Shown here: piece by piece, positions 18,355 through 27,694 of the stretch | Layout of the letters: every line of letters starts with the position of its first letter | Numbering within the stretch: position 1 is the stretch's first letter | Assembly: GCA_002695025.1 (NCBI GenBank) | Contig: NZNV01000020.1 | Coordinates: 124,001-188,000, forward strand | DNA from: Owenweeksia sp. | Lineage (GTDB): Bacteria; Bacteroidota; Bacteroidia; Flavobacteriales; Schleiferiaceae | Reading direction: 5' to 3' | Length of the DNA stretch: 64,000 nt | The notes under the pieces: model-generated | Database searches by the model: none | The model's input: only the letters and a program-made list of their open reading frames with translations | Told to the model about the DNA's origin: nothing | Program-made: the position numbers and the translations under genes

Positions 18355-19437
18355 ATGCGAATAGAAACGAAGAAGAAGGAAAGTAAACGGTCATTAAAAG
18401 GCAAGAACCATAAGCTGGCCCAGGTAGAGGAGCAACTGAAAGTACTCTCCGGTGGCGATTTTGCGGATGGTAGCCTGCCCACTTTTAAGGATAAGATCGA
18501 AGAAATGGGAGAGTATCCATTGCGGCCCACCAACATCGAGATCATGCAGGTAAACCTGGGGTATATGTGCAACCTGGTGTGCAAGCACTGCCATGTGGAT
18601 GCCGGTCCGGACAGGCGCGAGATCATGGGGCGGGAGTATATGCAGATCATCCTGGATATTATGGAAAAGACCGATATCCATACCCTGGACCTTACCGGTG
18701 GAGCCCCGGAGATGAACCCGGATTTTCGCTGGTTTGTGACGGAAGCCAAAAAGGTGGGTGTAAAGGATATCATTGTACGCTCCAATCTCACCATTATCCT
18801 GGCCAACAAAAAGTATTACGATCTCCCGGAATTCTTTGCCGAGAACAATGTGCACGTTATTTCCTCGCTACCCTATTACAATAAAGCCAAGACGGACCGA
18901 CAAAGGGGAGAAGGGGTGTTCTCGGATTCCATCAAGGCCTTAAAGATGCTGAACGCAGTGGGCTACGGTATGCCGGACAGTGGACTGAAACTGGACCTGG
19001 TGTACAATCCCAGTGGGGCTTTTCTGCCTGGCAACCAGGAGCAATTGCAGGCCGACTTCAAACGAGAGTTAAAACGTTTGTTTGACATTGAGTTCCACGA
19101 ACTCTTTACCATTACCAACCTGCCCATTTCCCGTTTCCTGGACTACCTGATAGCCAGTGAGAACTATGACGATTATATGGAAACCCTGGTGCAGGCTTTT
19201 AATCCCACGGCAGCTATGAACGTGATGTGCCGGAATACGATTTCCGTGGATTACGATGGTTATATGTACGATTGCGATTTTAACCAGATGTTGGCTATGA
19301 AGGTAGCTGCCCCCAAATCGCAGCATATCAAGGATTTTGACATGGAGGCTTTGAACAGACGCCCCATCTTTATTCACCAGCATTGCTACGGCTGTACAGC
19401 CGGGGCTGGCTCCAGTTGCCAGGGTGCGGTAACCTGA
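18355..19437 (+). CDS. arsS: ArsS-type radical SAM protein, arsenosugar biosynthesis
   Basis: A 360-residue radical SAM enzyme. The Cx3Cx2C cluster site is Cys72, Cys76 and Cys79 in 'YMCNLVCKHCHVDAGPD', followed by the SAM-binding 'DLTGGAPEMNP'. The C-terminal half matches the DUF3641 part of ArsS: 'NPSGAFLPGNQEQLQADFK', 'FTITNLPISRFLDYL', 'MCRNTISVDYDGYMYDCDFN' and 'HCYGCTAGAGSSCQG' at the end. ArsS joins the adenosyl group of SAM to methylated arsenic, a step toward arsenosugars. Cys stands where some relatives may use selenocysteine. Next to an AhpD-like protein and a DUF2064 glycosyltransferase, the usual companions. No arsenic methyltransferase ArsM is in the window. Confidence 0.88.
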   Translation: MRIETKKKESKRSLKGKNHKLAQVEEQLKVLSGGDFADGSLPTFKDKIEEMGEYPLRPTNIEIMQVNLGYMCNLVCKHCHVDAGPDRREIMGREYMQIILDIMEKTDIHTLDLTGGAPEMNPDFRWFVTEAKKVGVKDIIVRSNLTIILANKKYYDLPEFFAENNVHVISSLPYYNKAKTDRQRGEGVFSDSIKALKMLNAVGYGMPDSGLKLDLVYNPSGAFLPGNQEQLQADFKRELKRLFDIEFHELFTITNLPISRFLDYLIASENYDDYMETLVQAFNPTAAMNVMCRNTISVDYDGYMYDCDFNQMLAMKVAAPKSQHIKDFDMEALNRRPIFIHQHCYGCTAGAGSSCQGAVT

Positions 19438-19478
19438 TTGCTATTCAGTGGTGGATCACTCATTGTTAAATACCCGGA

Positions 19479-20195
19479 ATGTCCGTTAACTGCGCCCATC
19501 CTAAAACGGCTATACTGCTCTTTGCGCGTACCGCACGTAATGAGGCCCTGGAAAAGAAATTCCTGCCGGGCGGATCGGTTCATGATAATTACCGTGTAGC
19601 CGATACGCTATTGGAACAAACCCGGCAAACCCTGCGTAAAAGCGAGTGCCCCACCATCATTACGTATGATACCGATCAACGTGGAGCCGGCTTCAACGAG
19701 CGCCTGGCCAACGCCATCGAAGATGTATTTGCCCTGGGTTACGAAAAGGTGATCAGCGTGGGCTCCGACACACCACTGCTCACGGCAGACCACCTTAAGC
19801 AGTCGGTGCAGGAACTGGAACGGCAGGATATGGTTATTGGACCCTCACGGGATGGGGGCGTTTACCTGCTGGGCTTTACCCGTGAGGCCTACCACAAAGA
19901 ACTTTTCCTGCAATTGCCCTGGCTTACTTCACGCCTGCAGCAACATTTGCTGTATTATGCAGATCAGGTAAATTGTAATTTCACCCTTCTGGAGGAACTA
20001 TCCGATGTGGATAGCGCCCTGGACCTTATCCGCTTACTGGATGACCTTTCCCATACCGGTTTCCTATACCGCTTTTTAATCAGTCTCTTTCCATCACCAA
20101 CCGTTTTAGATACCGCCCGGGCAGTTCCGCTCTCTATCATGGAACTGCAAAAGGCACTGGGCAGGCGGGGTCCTCCGGCATTAGCCTTACGGTAG
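19479..20195 (+). CDS. DUF2064 (TIGR04282-type) glycosyltransferase of arsenosugar biosynthesis
   Basis: A 238-residue glycosyltransferase-A fold protein: 'AILLFARTARNEALEKKFL' at the N-terminus, 'DQRGAGFNERLANAIEDVF', the nucleotide-sugar/metal site 'VISVGSDTPLLTADHL' and 'DMVIGPSRDGGVYLLGF'. This set is typical of the DUF2064 family, one branch of which is annotated as the arsenosugar glycosyltransferase. It lies 41 bases after ArsS. I take the ATG at 19479 as start because the conserved domain begins within ten residues of it. The role would be sugar transfer onto or near the arsenic-containing ribose; the acceptor is inferred from context. Confidence 0.8.
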   Translation: MSVNCAHPKTAILLFARTARNEALEKKFLPGGSVHDNYRVADTLLEQTRQTLRKSECPTIITYDTDQRGAGFNERLANAIEDVFALGYEKVISVGSDTPLLTADHLKQSVQELERQDMVIGPSRDGGVYLLGFTREAYHKELFLQLPWLTSRLQQHLLYYADQVNCNFTLLEELSDVDSALDLIRLLDDLSHTGFLYRFLISLFPSPTVLDTARAVPLSIMELQKALGRRGPPALALR

Positions 20196-20268
20196 CCTGC
20201 TAATTTTATTCGGAGCATTGGCCCCTTCCATAGGTTGATGATCCCTTTCATTATCTAAAACAATCATT

Positions 20269-23200
20269 ATGAAACAACTCTATGCATTTTGCATAGTACC
20301 ATTGCTATGTGTCAACCTGTTAATGGCCCAAACCAAGCTTACGGGCGTGGTTAAAGATGCTGAACAAGGTGAACCCATTCCCGGGGTTACCGTACAAGTA
20401 TTAAATACCGACATTTATTCGGTTACCAATTCCGAAGGAGAATTTACCATTCCCATGGCCCAGGCTTCAGGTACGCTCCGTATCTCGGCTTTAGGTTATG
20501 TGACCCAGGACGAGCCTGTTACAACCACTTCCGGCCGTATTGAGATTCTTTTAAAACCCAGCCGGTCTCAACTGGATGATGTGGTGGTTACCGCCCTGGG
20601 GATCAAACGGGAAAGGGCAGAGCTGGGCTACTCCGTAACCGAGGTAGAGCCCAAATCACTGACCGATGTACCACAAACCAACGTGGTGAACAGCCTGGCC
20701 GGACAAGTGGCCGGGGTGCAGATCACCAACGGCTCTTCGGGTGTAGGTTCTTCTTCACGTATTGTGATCCGCAGCGAGAACTCGCTGAGCGGAACCAATC
20801 AACCGCTGATCGTGGTAGATGGTGTACCCATTAATAACGATCTGATTGCCAGTGATCTTGAAAATACCGAACAGGGCATACAGGAAGTGGATTTTGGCAA
20901 TGGTCTGGCGGAGCTAAGTCCCGAGGATATAGCCTCCATTACCGTATTAAAGGGAGCTGGAGGGGCCGCTCTCTACGGTTCACGTTCCGGTAACGGGGTG
21001 ATTGTGGTGAATACCAAACGCGGTGGGAACCGGCAGGGTTTGGGGATCAGCACCAGTTCTACTATAACCTTTGAAACGCCCCTGGTATTGCCGCAGTACC
21101 AAAACACCTACGGTGGCGGTGCCGGTGGGGCATTTTCCTATGACGATGGCCTGGATGCCGGCCCCGGAGGAGGCGTTAATGACGGAGGCATCCGCAGCTT
21201 TGGTCCGGTGATGGACGGCCGCCTGATCACCCAGTTTGACGGACCTTCCACCGATGCTAACGGCACTATTGTGCGAGGCGGTGATATCATTGCCCGCAAT
21301 GTGAATGGCACCTTAAATCCCATTACACCTACAGCCTGGGTGGCACAGCCTGATAATGTGAAAGACTTTTTCCAGACCGGGATTACCTATCAGAATAACG
21401 TATCCATCAGTGGTGGTGACGAACGTTCCAGTTTTCGTTTGTCCTACAGCAACCTGGACAATACCGGCATCATTCCCAATACCGACCTGGTGCGTAATGG
21501 AGTAGCCCTGAGTGGCCGCCAGCAGTTGAGTGAAAAGCTCAGCGCCAGTGTTTTTGCCAACTACATCAATTCGAAGAGCAGCAACCGCCCGGGATTGGGT
21601 TATGGCTCGGAGAATATCATGTACATCTTCAACTGGATGGGGCGCCAGAATGATATAGAAAGTATGCGCGATTACTGGCAGGCCGGGCAGGAAGGCTTTG
21701 AGCAGTTCAACTTCAATTACCAGTGGATGGACAATCCCTTCCTCACGGTGTATGAAAATACCAATAGCTTTGACAAAGACCGCATTCTCGGTAACGGAGC
21801 GCTCACCTACGATTTCTCTGAAAAGCTGAGTCTGCGTCTGCGTAGTGGTATCGACTATTACGTAGACCAACGCCAGTTTAAAAGGGCTTTCAGTTCCAAG
21901 CGCTGGATCAACGGGGCTTACCGTGAAGATGATATTGCTTTCAAAGAGGTCAATACGGATCTGTTGCTCAGCTGGCGTGATCGCATTAACCCTAACTGGC
22001 GTTATACCGTATCGGCCGGAGCCAACCGTATGGATCAGTCCATCGAGAATAAATCCACCCAGGCCGGTCAGCTTTCCGTGCCCAATGTGTACAACCTGGA
22101 AAACTCCAAAATACCGCTGGAGATTGCCCAGTACAACAGTGAAAAGCGTATTAATAGTTTATACGGTATCGGGCAGATCAGTTACCGCCAGGGCCTTTTC
22201 CTGGACCTGACTTACCGCAACGACTGGTCCAGCACCTTACCGGTCGGCAGTGAATCCTTTGGCTACTATTCCGCTTCGGTGAGCTATGTGTTCAACCGTT
22301 TTATGGCTCTGCCCAACTGGATCAGCTATTCCAAGGCACGCTTTAGCGTGGCCAGTCTCGGTAACGACACCCGCGCTTACCAGTTGAGGAATACGCTACG
22401 CTTTAACCGCAATTACGGCTCTTCACCACTGGTAACCAATACCTCCACTTTATTGAATTCCGGTTTGCGTCCCGAAAGGCAGAACAGCCTGGAAGTGGGA
22501 GGAGAGATCTGGTTCTTCAACAACCGCCTGATGCTGGATGTAGCGGCCTACCAAACCCGCAATACGGACCAGATCGTTCGTTTGCCATCCTCAGCCGCCA
22601 GTGGCTATGCCGATCGTGTGGAAAACGGTGGAGTAGTGCGTACCCGGGGCCTGGAAGCCATGCTACAGTTTACACCCATTAAAAAGGACAACTTTTCATG
22701 GACCACTTCCGCCAACTTTACCAGCAGCCGTGCGGTGGTGGAAGAATTACCACAAGGTGTGGATCAGTACGTGATCGGCTACACCCGTATTTATACCGGT
22801 GGCGATAACAGTGTGTTCTACATCGTAAAAGAAGGTGGTCGTGTAGGGGATCTGTACGGCACCGGTATTAAGCAATACCAGGGCCGTGATGTGTACGATC
22901 AGAACGGCATCCCGGTGCGTGACGGAGAATTGCAATTGCTGGGTAACTACAACCCGGATTTCATTATCGGTTTTAACAACCAGTTCCGCTTTGGTCCGCT
23001 AACCTTTGGCTTTTTGGTGGATTGGAGACAAGGAGGTACTATCGTTTCGCGCACCAAGTCATTGGGACTTTCTTCCGGAGTACTGGAAGAATCGCTGGCC
23101 GGTCGTGAAAACGGGGTGATCGGTGACGGAGTGGTCAATATCGGTACCGAAGAAAACCCCAATTATGTAGAGAACACCACCGCTATTCCGGCCGTGGATT

Positions 23201-23496
23201 TCTACAACCAGTACAACAACCGCGCTAATGAAGCCACTGCGCTTTACGATGCTTCCTACGTGAAGCTCCGCCAGGTGAGCCTGTATTACCAGCTTCCGCA
23301 GAAGTGGGTGAAGTTCATCGGCTTCCAGGGCATCAGCGTAGGCGCAGTAGGCAGTAACCTTTGGTTGTTTACCGAGAACCCGCACTTTGATCCCGAACTC
23401 AGTGCCATGCAGGGCCAGGACCTGCGCTACGGAGTGGATGATATGTCGTACCCCTCCAGCCGCAGCTACGGTTTCAGTATCAAAACTCAATTCTAA
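20269..23496 (+). CDS. SusC/RagA-family TonB-dependent outer-membrane transporter
   Basis: A 1075-residue SusC-like protein: signal ending 'NLLMAQ', a carboxypeptidase-regulatory-like domain ('LTGVVKDAEQGEPIPGVTVQ', 'SALGYVTQDEPV'), a plug with 'LDDVVVTALGIKRERAELGY', 'PLIVVDGVPINND', 'ITVLKGAGGAALYGSRSGNG' and a long barrel ending in an aromatic C-terminus ('YGFSIKTQF'). It works with the SusD lipoprotein encoded 6 bases downstream as a lidded importer energised by TonB. Its position after ArsS and DUF2064, 73 bases downstream, suggests that it imports a compound used by this pathway or a related small molecule; the substrate is unknown. Length is normal. Confidence 0.92.
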   Translation: MKQLYAFCIVPLLCVNLLMAQTKLTGVVKDAEQGEPIPGVTVQVLNTDIYSVTNSEGEFTIPMAQASGTLRISALGYVTQDEPVTTTSGRIEILLKPSRSQLDDVVVTALGIKRERAELGYSVTEVEPKSLTDVPQTNVVNSLAGQVAGVQITNGSSGVGSSSRIVIRSENSLSGTNQPLIVVDGVPINNDLIASDLENTEQGIQEVDFGNGLAELSPEDIASITVLKGAGGAALYGSRSGNGVIVVNTKRGGNRQGLGISTSSTITFETPLVLPQYQNTYGGGAGGAFSYDDGLDAGPGGGVNDGGIRSFGPVMDGRLITQFDGPSTDANGTIVRGGDIIARNVNGTLNPITPTAWVAQPDNVKDFFQTGITYQNNVSISGGDERSSFRLSYSNLDNTGIIPNTDLVRNGVALSGRQQLSEKLSASVFANYINSKSSNRPGLGYGSENIMYIFNWMGRQNDIESMRDYWQAGQEGFEQFNFNYQWMDNPFLTVYENTNSFDKDRILGNGALTYDFSEKLSLRLRSGIDYYVDQRQFKRAFSSKRWINGAYREDDIAFKEVNTDLLLSWRDRINPNWRYTVSAGANRMDQSIENKSTQAGQLSVPNVYNLENSKIPLEIAQYNSEKRINSLYGIGQISYRQGLFLDLTYRNDWSSTLPVGSESFGYYSASVSYVFNRFMALPNWISYSKARFSVASLGNDTRAYQLRNTLRFNRNYGSSPLVTNTSTLLNSGLRPERQNSLEVGGEIWFFNNRLMLDVAAYQTRNTDQIVRLPSSAASGYADRVENGGVVRTRGLEAMLQFTPIKKDNFSWTTSANFTSSRAVVEELPQGVDQYVIGYTRIYTGGDNSVFYIVKEGGRVGDLYGTGIKQYQGRDVYDQNGIPVRDGELQLLGNYNPDFIIGFNNQFRFGPLTFGFLVDWRQGGTIVSRTKSLGLSSGVLEESLAGRENGVIGDGVVNIGTEENPNYVENTTAIPAVDFYNQYNNRANEATALYDASYVKLRQVSLYYQLPQKWVKFIGFQGISVGAVGSNLWLFTENPHFDPELSAMQGQDLRYGVDDMSYPSSRSYGFSIKTQF

Positions 23497-23502
23497 GACA
23501 TC

Positions 23503-24936
23503 ATGAAAAAGATTTTAATATATACACCCCTATTAAGCCTGGTACTGGCCGTTTCCTGCACCAAGGACTTTGACAAGATCAACAGTAATCCCAACGCCCC
23601 GGAAACGGTTTCCGCGCAGTTCCTGCTCTCCAACGTGATTTGGGAAGCGGCAGACGGTAATGCCCGTCAGGGTTGGCTGGCCGGGAATATGTTGGCGCAG
23701 CATACCTCTAACATAGAATTCCAGCCCGTAGACCGCTACGATATGGGCACGAACGTGGATTACTGGAATACGCTATACCGCTTGTTGAACGACATCCAGT
23801 CCATGGACGAAGCCGAAGGCAGTAATGATGCCTACCGCGCTATCGGCAAGGTTCTAAAAGCGTGGATCGGTTCGCAACTCACTGACCTTTGGGCGGATGT
23901 TCCCTGGACGCAGGCTATTCAGGGGCAAAGTGCCGGCAATTTTACCCCCGAATACGATACCCAGCAAATGATCTACACCGGCAGCGGTGGCATACTGGAG
24001 TTGCTGGATGAGGCTGTGGCCACCTTGAGCAATACCTCCAACCAAAGCGTGCAAGGCGATATAATGTTTGGGGGTGACCTGAGCGCCTGGTTGCGCTTTG
24101 CCAACAGTTTGAAGGTTCGCTACCTGTTGCGCATCAGCGATAAGCAGGACGTAAGCGGAGAGTTGCAGGCGCTGGTCAATTTGGGTAACCTAATGACCTC
24201 CAATGCGGATAATGCCGTGGTGCCTTACCTGAGCAGTTCACCCAACCAGTGGTTTATCTTCAACGAGCGTATTGGCCGTTATACCGATTTGCGCATGAGC
24301 ACCACCATTGACAGTGTACTGGAAAGGTATAACGATCCACGTATAGGCGTGTATTTTAAGCCTACCGCTAATTCAGCCAACACTGCTAACCCGGTGTACG
24401 ATGGCATCCCCAACGGATTGAGCCGGGCCAGCCAGAATGCTTATGATCTGGGTGATGTATCCTTATTAGGTTCCGTTTTCCGCGATGTTCCCAACGGTAT
24501 TGATGCCCAGTTTATGCTATACGGAGAATTGCAACTGGCTTTGGCGGAGGCCGCTTCCCGCGGATTGATCGGAGGTGCAGCCGCTACCTATTACCAGGAA
24601 GGCATCACGGCCATGTTCAACTATTATGGAGAAGAGGTGCCGGGTACTTACCTGTTACAACCGGAAGTAGCCTTAAGCGGAGTCAATGACCTGGAGAAGA
24701 TCCTTACTCAAAAGTGGCTGGCGCTTTTCAATAATGGTCATGAAGCCTGGTTCAACATCCGCAGGATGGGGATCCCCAGCCTGCAAGTGGCCGCTGACAA
24801 CCTGAACGGAGATCAGTACCCCGTGCGTTACCGCTACCCCCAAACCGAGCAGGCTGCCAACAATGCCCATCGCCTGGAAGCGGCCGGCCGCATTGGTGGT
24901 GATACGTATAATAGTCCCGGTTGGTGGGAACAGTAG
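23503..24936 (+). CDS. SusD/RagB-family lipoprotein
   Basis: A 477-residue SusD-like lid protein with the lipobox 'LVLAVSC' and the family start 'KDFDKINSNPNAPETV'. Internal signatures include 'NMLAQHTSNIEFQPVDRYDM', 'ALVNLGNLMTSNADNAVVPY', 'YGELQLALAEAASRGLIGG' and the C-terminal 'LFNNGHEAWFNIRRMG'. It sits on the cell surface as a hinged lid over the SusC channel encoded 6 bases upstream. The TPR-like helical architecture is expected from the family; the ligand cannot be read from the sequence. An extragenic palindrome follows its stop. Confidence 0.9.
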   Translation: MKKILIYTPLLSLVLAVSCTKDFDKINSNPNAPETVSAQFLLSNVIWEAADGNARQGWLAGNMLAQHTSNIEFQPVDRYDMGTNVDYWNTLYRLLNDIQSMDEAEGSNDAYRAIGKVLKAWIGSQLTDLWADVPWTQAIQGQSAGNFTPEYDTQQMIYTGSGGILELLDEAVATLSNTSNQSVQGDIMFGGDLSAWLRFANSLKVRYLLRISDKQDVSGELQALVNLGNLMTSNADNAVVPYLSSSPNQWFIFNERIGRYTDLRMSTTIDSVLERYNDPRIGVYFKPTANSANTANPVYDGIPNGLSRASQNAYDLGDVSLLGSVFRDVPNGIDAQFMLYGELQLALAEAASRGLIGGAAATYYQEGITAMFNYYGEEVPGTYLLQPEVALSGVNDLEKILTQKWLALFNNGHEAWFNIRRMGIPSLQVAADNLNGDQYPVRYRYPQTEQAANNAHRLEAAGRIGGDTYNSPGWWEQ

Positions 24937-24948
24937 ATTTGATTGGGC

Positions 24949-24978
24949 GGTCATCCTGAGCGGAGTCGAAGGGCGACC
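24949..24978. repeat. Extragenic palindrome (REP-like) between susD and symporter genes
   Basis: The segment contains 'tcatcctgagcggagtcgaa' and is bracketed by ggtc and gacc half-sites. The same 'cctgag...tcgaag' core recurs at 28489, 36155, 51039, 51216, 51947, 52169 and 52262. It is a dispersed Bacteroidota-type extragenic palindrome, here within an operon, and might modulate mRNA stability between the genes. Confidence 0.7.
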
Positions 24979-25043
24979 GGTTAAACGTAGAGTTAAAAGA
25001 AGCAAGCAAAGAGATGACTAACCAAAATGATGCGTAGCTGTAC

Positions 25044-26396
25044 ATGGATCTGATCAACCCCATTACCCTTCAATGGATCATCGTGATCACCTTTGGCCTG
25101 GGCTTGTTATGGCTCTCACCAAGGGCCCGAACGGTAGACCAGTTCTTTAAGGCAGCTACCCAAAACCGGCAACCCGGTATGTTGCTGCTCACCAGCAGCC
25201 TGGTGATCTCCTGGATATTCGCCAAGAGCATTACCAATGCCGCCAACCTGGGCATGAGTTACGGTTTGCTGGGTGGACTGGCTTATGCCGGTTATTACCT
25301 GAGTTTTTTGGTCTGCGGGCTGGTGTTGTTTAACCTCCGGGTAAAAGGCAAGTTCCAGAGTATCCATCAATTCCTGGAGCAGAAGTTTGGCCGTAAGGCG
25401 CTGGTGCTCTTTTCGGTTTTGATAGCCATCCGGCTGTTCAACGAGGTGTGGAGCAATACCATGGTCATTGGTTCCTATTTTGGGGAAAGTGGCAGTTGGC
25501 CGTACTATGGAGCGGTGCTGGCCTTTACCGGCTTAACCCTGGCCTACGCCATTAAAGGCGGTCTGCGGAGCTCCCTTTTTACCGATGCCATTCAGATGGT
25601 GCTCTTCGGGGTGATCCTCTTCGTGATCCTCGCTATGCTGCTACCCGATATAGCGGGTGGCGTAGGCTACGTGACGCAAAGCAGTTCCTGGGATTCTGAG
25701 GGTGGGATCAACCTGGTATGGGTGGTGCTCATCCAGGTGTTCAGTTATCCCTTCCACGATCCGGTGATGACGGACCGCGCTTTTATCACCGATCCGCATA
25801 CTACCCGTAAGAGTTTCATCTGGGCTACGGTGATCGGCTTTATCTGCATTTTGCTCTTCAGCCTGGTAGGGGTATATGCCCAAAACCAGGGACTGCAAGG
25901 CGATCAGGCCCCGGTACTGGTGAACCGTACGCTGGGCGTGGGCATGATGCTGCTGATGAACACCATTATGATCACTTCAGCCTCTTCTACATTGGACAGC
26001 ACCTTTGCGTCCTTTTCCAAACTGGCGGTAGTGGACTGGAAGAATAAGATCACCATAGCCAACGGTCGCCTGGCGATGGTTGTGCTAACTGTATTGGGTA
26101 CGATTCCCGTGTTTTTAGGTCCAACTATACTATCGGCCACCACCATCAGCGGAACCATGGTCATCGGGCTGGCCCCGGTTTTCCTGTTCTGGAAGAGGAA
26201 AGCCCCGCCATTGTCCTTCCTGCTGGCCGTAAGTTGTGGACTGCTCTTCGGGGTTTTATTGGCCGGGGGCTGGTATCCAAAAGGGTTAGTGTTCTTCAGC
26301 GGCCCTTATGCGGATCTGTTATCTGCCAATATTGTGGGAACAATACTAAGTTTGCTGCTTTACTTTATACCCGTAATTGCGATGCGTAACAAATGA
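25044..26396 (+). CDS. Sodium:solute symporter family transporter
   Basis: A 450-residue integral membrane protein with about twelve or thirteen hydrophobic segments from residue 8 onward. Family signatures of the SSS/LeuT fold are 'GMLLLTSSLVISWIFAKSIT' in the first core helices, 'SNTMVIGSYFGESGSWPYYG', 'FHDPVMTDRAFITDPHTTRKSF' and 'IMITSASSTLDSTFASFSK', where the last carries the conserved Ser/Thr of the sodium site. It would move a solute across the inner membrane, and sits downstream of SusC/SusD as the likely second import step. Its stop overlaps the next start (ATGA at 26393-26396). Confidence 0.88.
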   Translation: MDLINPITLQWIIVITFGLGLLWLSPRARTVDQFFKAATQNRQPGMLLLTSSLVISWIFAKSITNAANLGMSYGLLGGLAYAGYYLSFLVCGLVLFNLRVKGKFQSIHQFLEQKFGRKALVLFSVLIAIRLFNEVWSNTMVIGSYFGESGSWPYYGAVLAFTGLTLAYAIKGGLRSSLFTDAIQMVLFGVILFVILAMLLPDIAGGVGYVTQSSSWDSEGGINLVWVVLIQVFSYPFHDPVMTDRAFITDPHTTRKSFIWATVIGFICILLFSLVGVYAQNQGLQGDQAPVLVNRTLGVGMMLLMNTIMITSASSTLDSTFASFSKLAVVDWKNKITIANGRLAMVVLTVLGTIPVFLGPTILSATTISGTMVIGLAPVFLFWKRKAPPLSFLLAVSCGLLFGVLLAGGWYPKGLVFFSGPYADLLSANIVGTILSLLLYFIPVIAMRNK

Positions 26397-27208
26397 AAGA
26401 CCTGGGAACCCTGGAAGGAAAACTATTGCTGTTTGGGGGCGTATACTCCAACCTGCAGGCCCTGGAAAAGCTGATGAAGCTGGCCGGGGAGGAAGGAGTG
26501 GAGCCTTCCAATATCATCTGCACCGGTGACATTGTAGGCTATTGTGCCCAGCCGGAGGAAACGGTGAACCTCTTTCGCGAATGGGGGGTGCACGCTATTG
26601 CGGGTAACGTAGAGCAAAACCTTCGCGAGGGCGGCCTGGACTGCGGTTGCGAATTCAAGGAAGGTGGTCGCTGTGAGAGCTTTGCCAAAAACTGGTATCC
26701 CTACGCACAAGTGAACCTGAGCCAAGGCAGCGTGGACTGGATGGAAACCCTACCGCTCAACCTGAGTTTTCATTACCATGGCAAAAGAGTAGTGGTGGTG
26801 CATGGTTCCTACTATTTCATTTCCGAATATATTTTCCGCTCCACGCCCTGGAGCATCAAGCAAAAGAATTTTGAGGATACTAAGGCCGACATCATTGTAG
26901 CCGGTCATTGTGGCTTGCCTTTTTCCGATGAACAAAACGATAAGCTCTGGCTCAACCCCGGAGTGATCGGTATGCCGGCTAACGATGGTACCCCTCGCGT
27001 GTGGTATGCCATTATGGATAAGGTGAATGGCGACATTTACTTTGAGCACCGCTCTTTCACCTTTAACGCAGATTATACCCACGACCTGATGATGCGCAAA
27101 CACTTACCAGACGCCTATGCGGAAACCCTACTCACTGGGCTGTGGGATAATAATGAGATTTTACCCAGGGAAGAGACGGAACGGCAGGGAGAGGCGATAG
27201 AGTTTTAG
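26393..27208 (+). CDS. Metallophosphoesterase-fold protein with altered first metal motif
   Basis: A 271-residue calcineurin-like protein. 'TGDIVGYCAQPEETV', 'AIAGNVEQNL', 'RVVVVHGSYYF', 'IIVAGHCGLPF' and 'KLWLNPGVIGMP' match the family in order. The first motif, normally SDxHGNxxAL, is 'FGGVYSNLQAL' here, so the Asp and His metal ligands are missing. A Cys-rich patch 'GLDCGCEFKEGGRCESF' (about residues 80-96) is unusual and could bind metal or arsenic. Translationally coupled to the symporter gene by ATGA and the last gene of the arsenosugar-type cluster. It may still be an esterase with one metal site, or a binding protein. Confidence 0.78.
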   Translation: MKDLGTLEGKLLLFGGVYSNLQALEKLMKLAGEEGVEPSNIICTGDIVGYCAQPEETVNLFREWGVHAIAGNVEQNLREGGLDCGCEFKEGGRCESFAKNWYPYAQVNLSQGSVDWMETLPLNLSFHYHGKRVVVVHGSYYFISEYIFRSTPWSIKQKNFEDTKADIIVAGHCGLPFSDEQNDKLWLNPGVIGMPANDGTPRVWYAIMDKVNGDIYFEHRSFTFNADYTHDLMMRKHLPDAYAETLLTGLWDNNEILPREETERQGEAIEF

Positions 27209-27473
27209 TTTGTGCCATTCTGTTTGGCAGGACCTGGTGGCTGCAACCTACATTATATCTTTGAGTAAACCGGTCCTTTCCTTGACATCGTAAAATACAA
27301 CCTCAGGATCATTAGGTTTGTCCGGAGGAAAAACCAGCTTTATACATCCTAAGTGATTTTACCGTAAAGGAGCCTTTCAATTCATCGGGCAAATCCAACC
27401 ATCCAACTTTCCAATCCTAACATCAATCGAAAAATTACCATCTCCCTTTCCCGTCCCGCTAATTTTGGCCGTA

Positions 27474-27668
27474 TGAAAAGCTGAAGGTTATGAAAGAGAA
27501 AGTTGTCCTTTTCATATTGATCATCCTTGTGCTCATAGTATTTGAGGTAACCTAAGGATCGAGCTGCAATTCTGATTTTATCAAGGTAGGAGAAGGCATA
27601 CGTGAGGTTGTGCAAACTTCACGTATTTTTGACCAGGTGAACCCCGGCTTTGTCCGGGGTTCTGTTTT
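27474..27668 (+). ncRNA. Candidate small transcription unit (sRNA or micropeptide)
   Basis: The 486-base gap between 27209 and 27694 has no large gene on either strand, but it contains a possible independent unit. TAATTTTG at 27460-27467 is an exact TAnnTTTG -7 element, although no TTG -33 box is visible at the right distance. A strong terminator lies at 27639-27668, preceded by a second hairpin (acgtga...tcacgt at about 27600-27624). Inside, ATG at 27490 opens a 21-residue hydrophobic peptide ending at 27555 (MKEKVVLFILIILVLIVFEV plus Thr), which could be a membrane micropeptide. The 77-codon - strand frame here looks non-coding. Confidence 0.3.
27639..27668 (+). terminator. Rho-independent terminator
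   Basis: Perfect 9-base stem gaaccccgg / ccggggttc with a 6-base loop (ctttgt), followed by tgtttttt. The T-run lies on the + strand side, so it ends + strand transcription, either of the arsenosugar cluster or of the small unit proposed at 27474. Confidence 0.75.
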
Positions 27669-27694
27669 TTATAGGCTTTGCCATTTTCCAGGTC

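Noticed and set aside
27382-27615. 77-codon frame on the - strand
   Set aside because: It has no recognisable domain and runs across the proposed small transcription unit on the opposite strand; it looks like chance coding in a gap.
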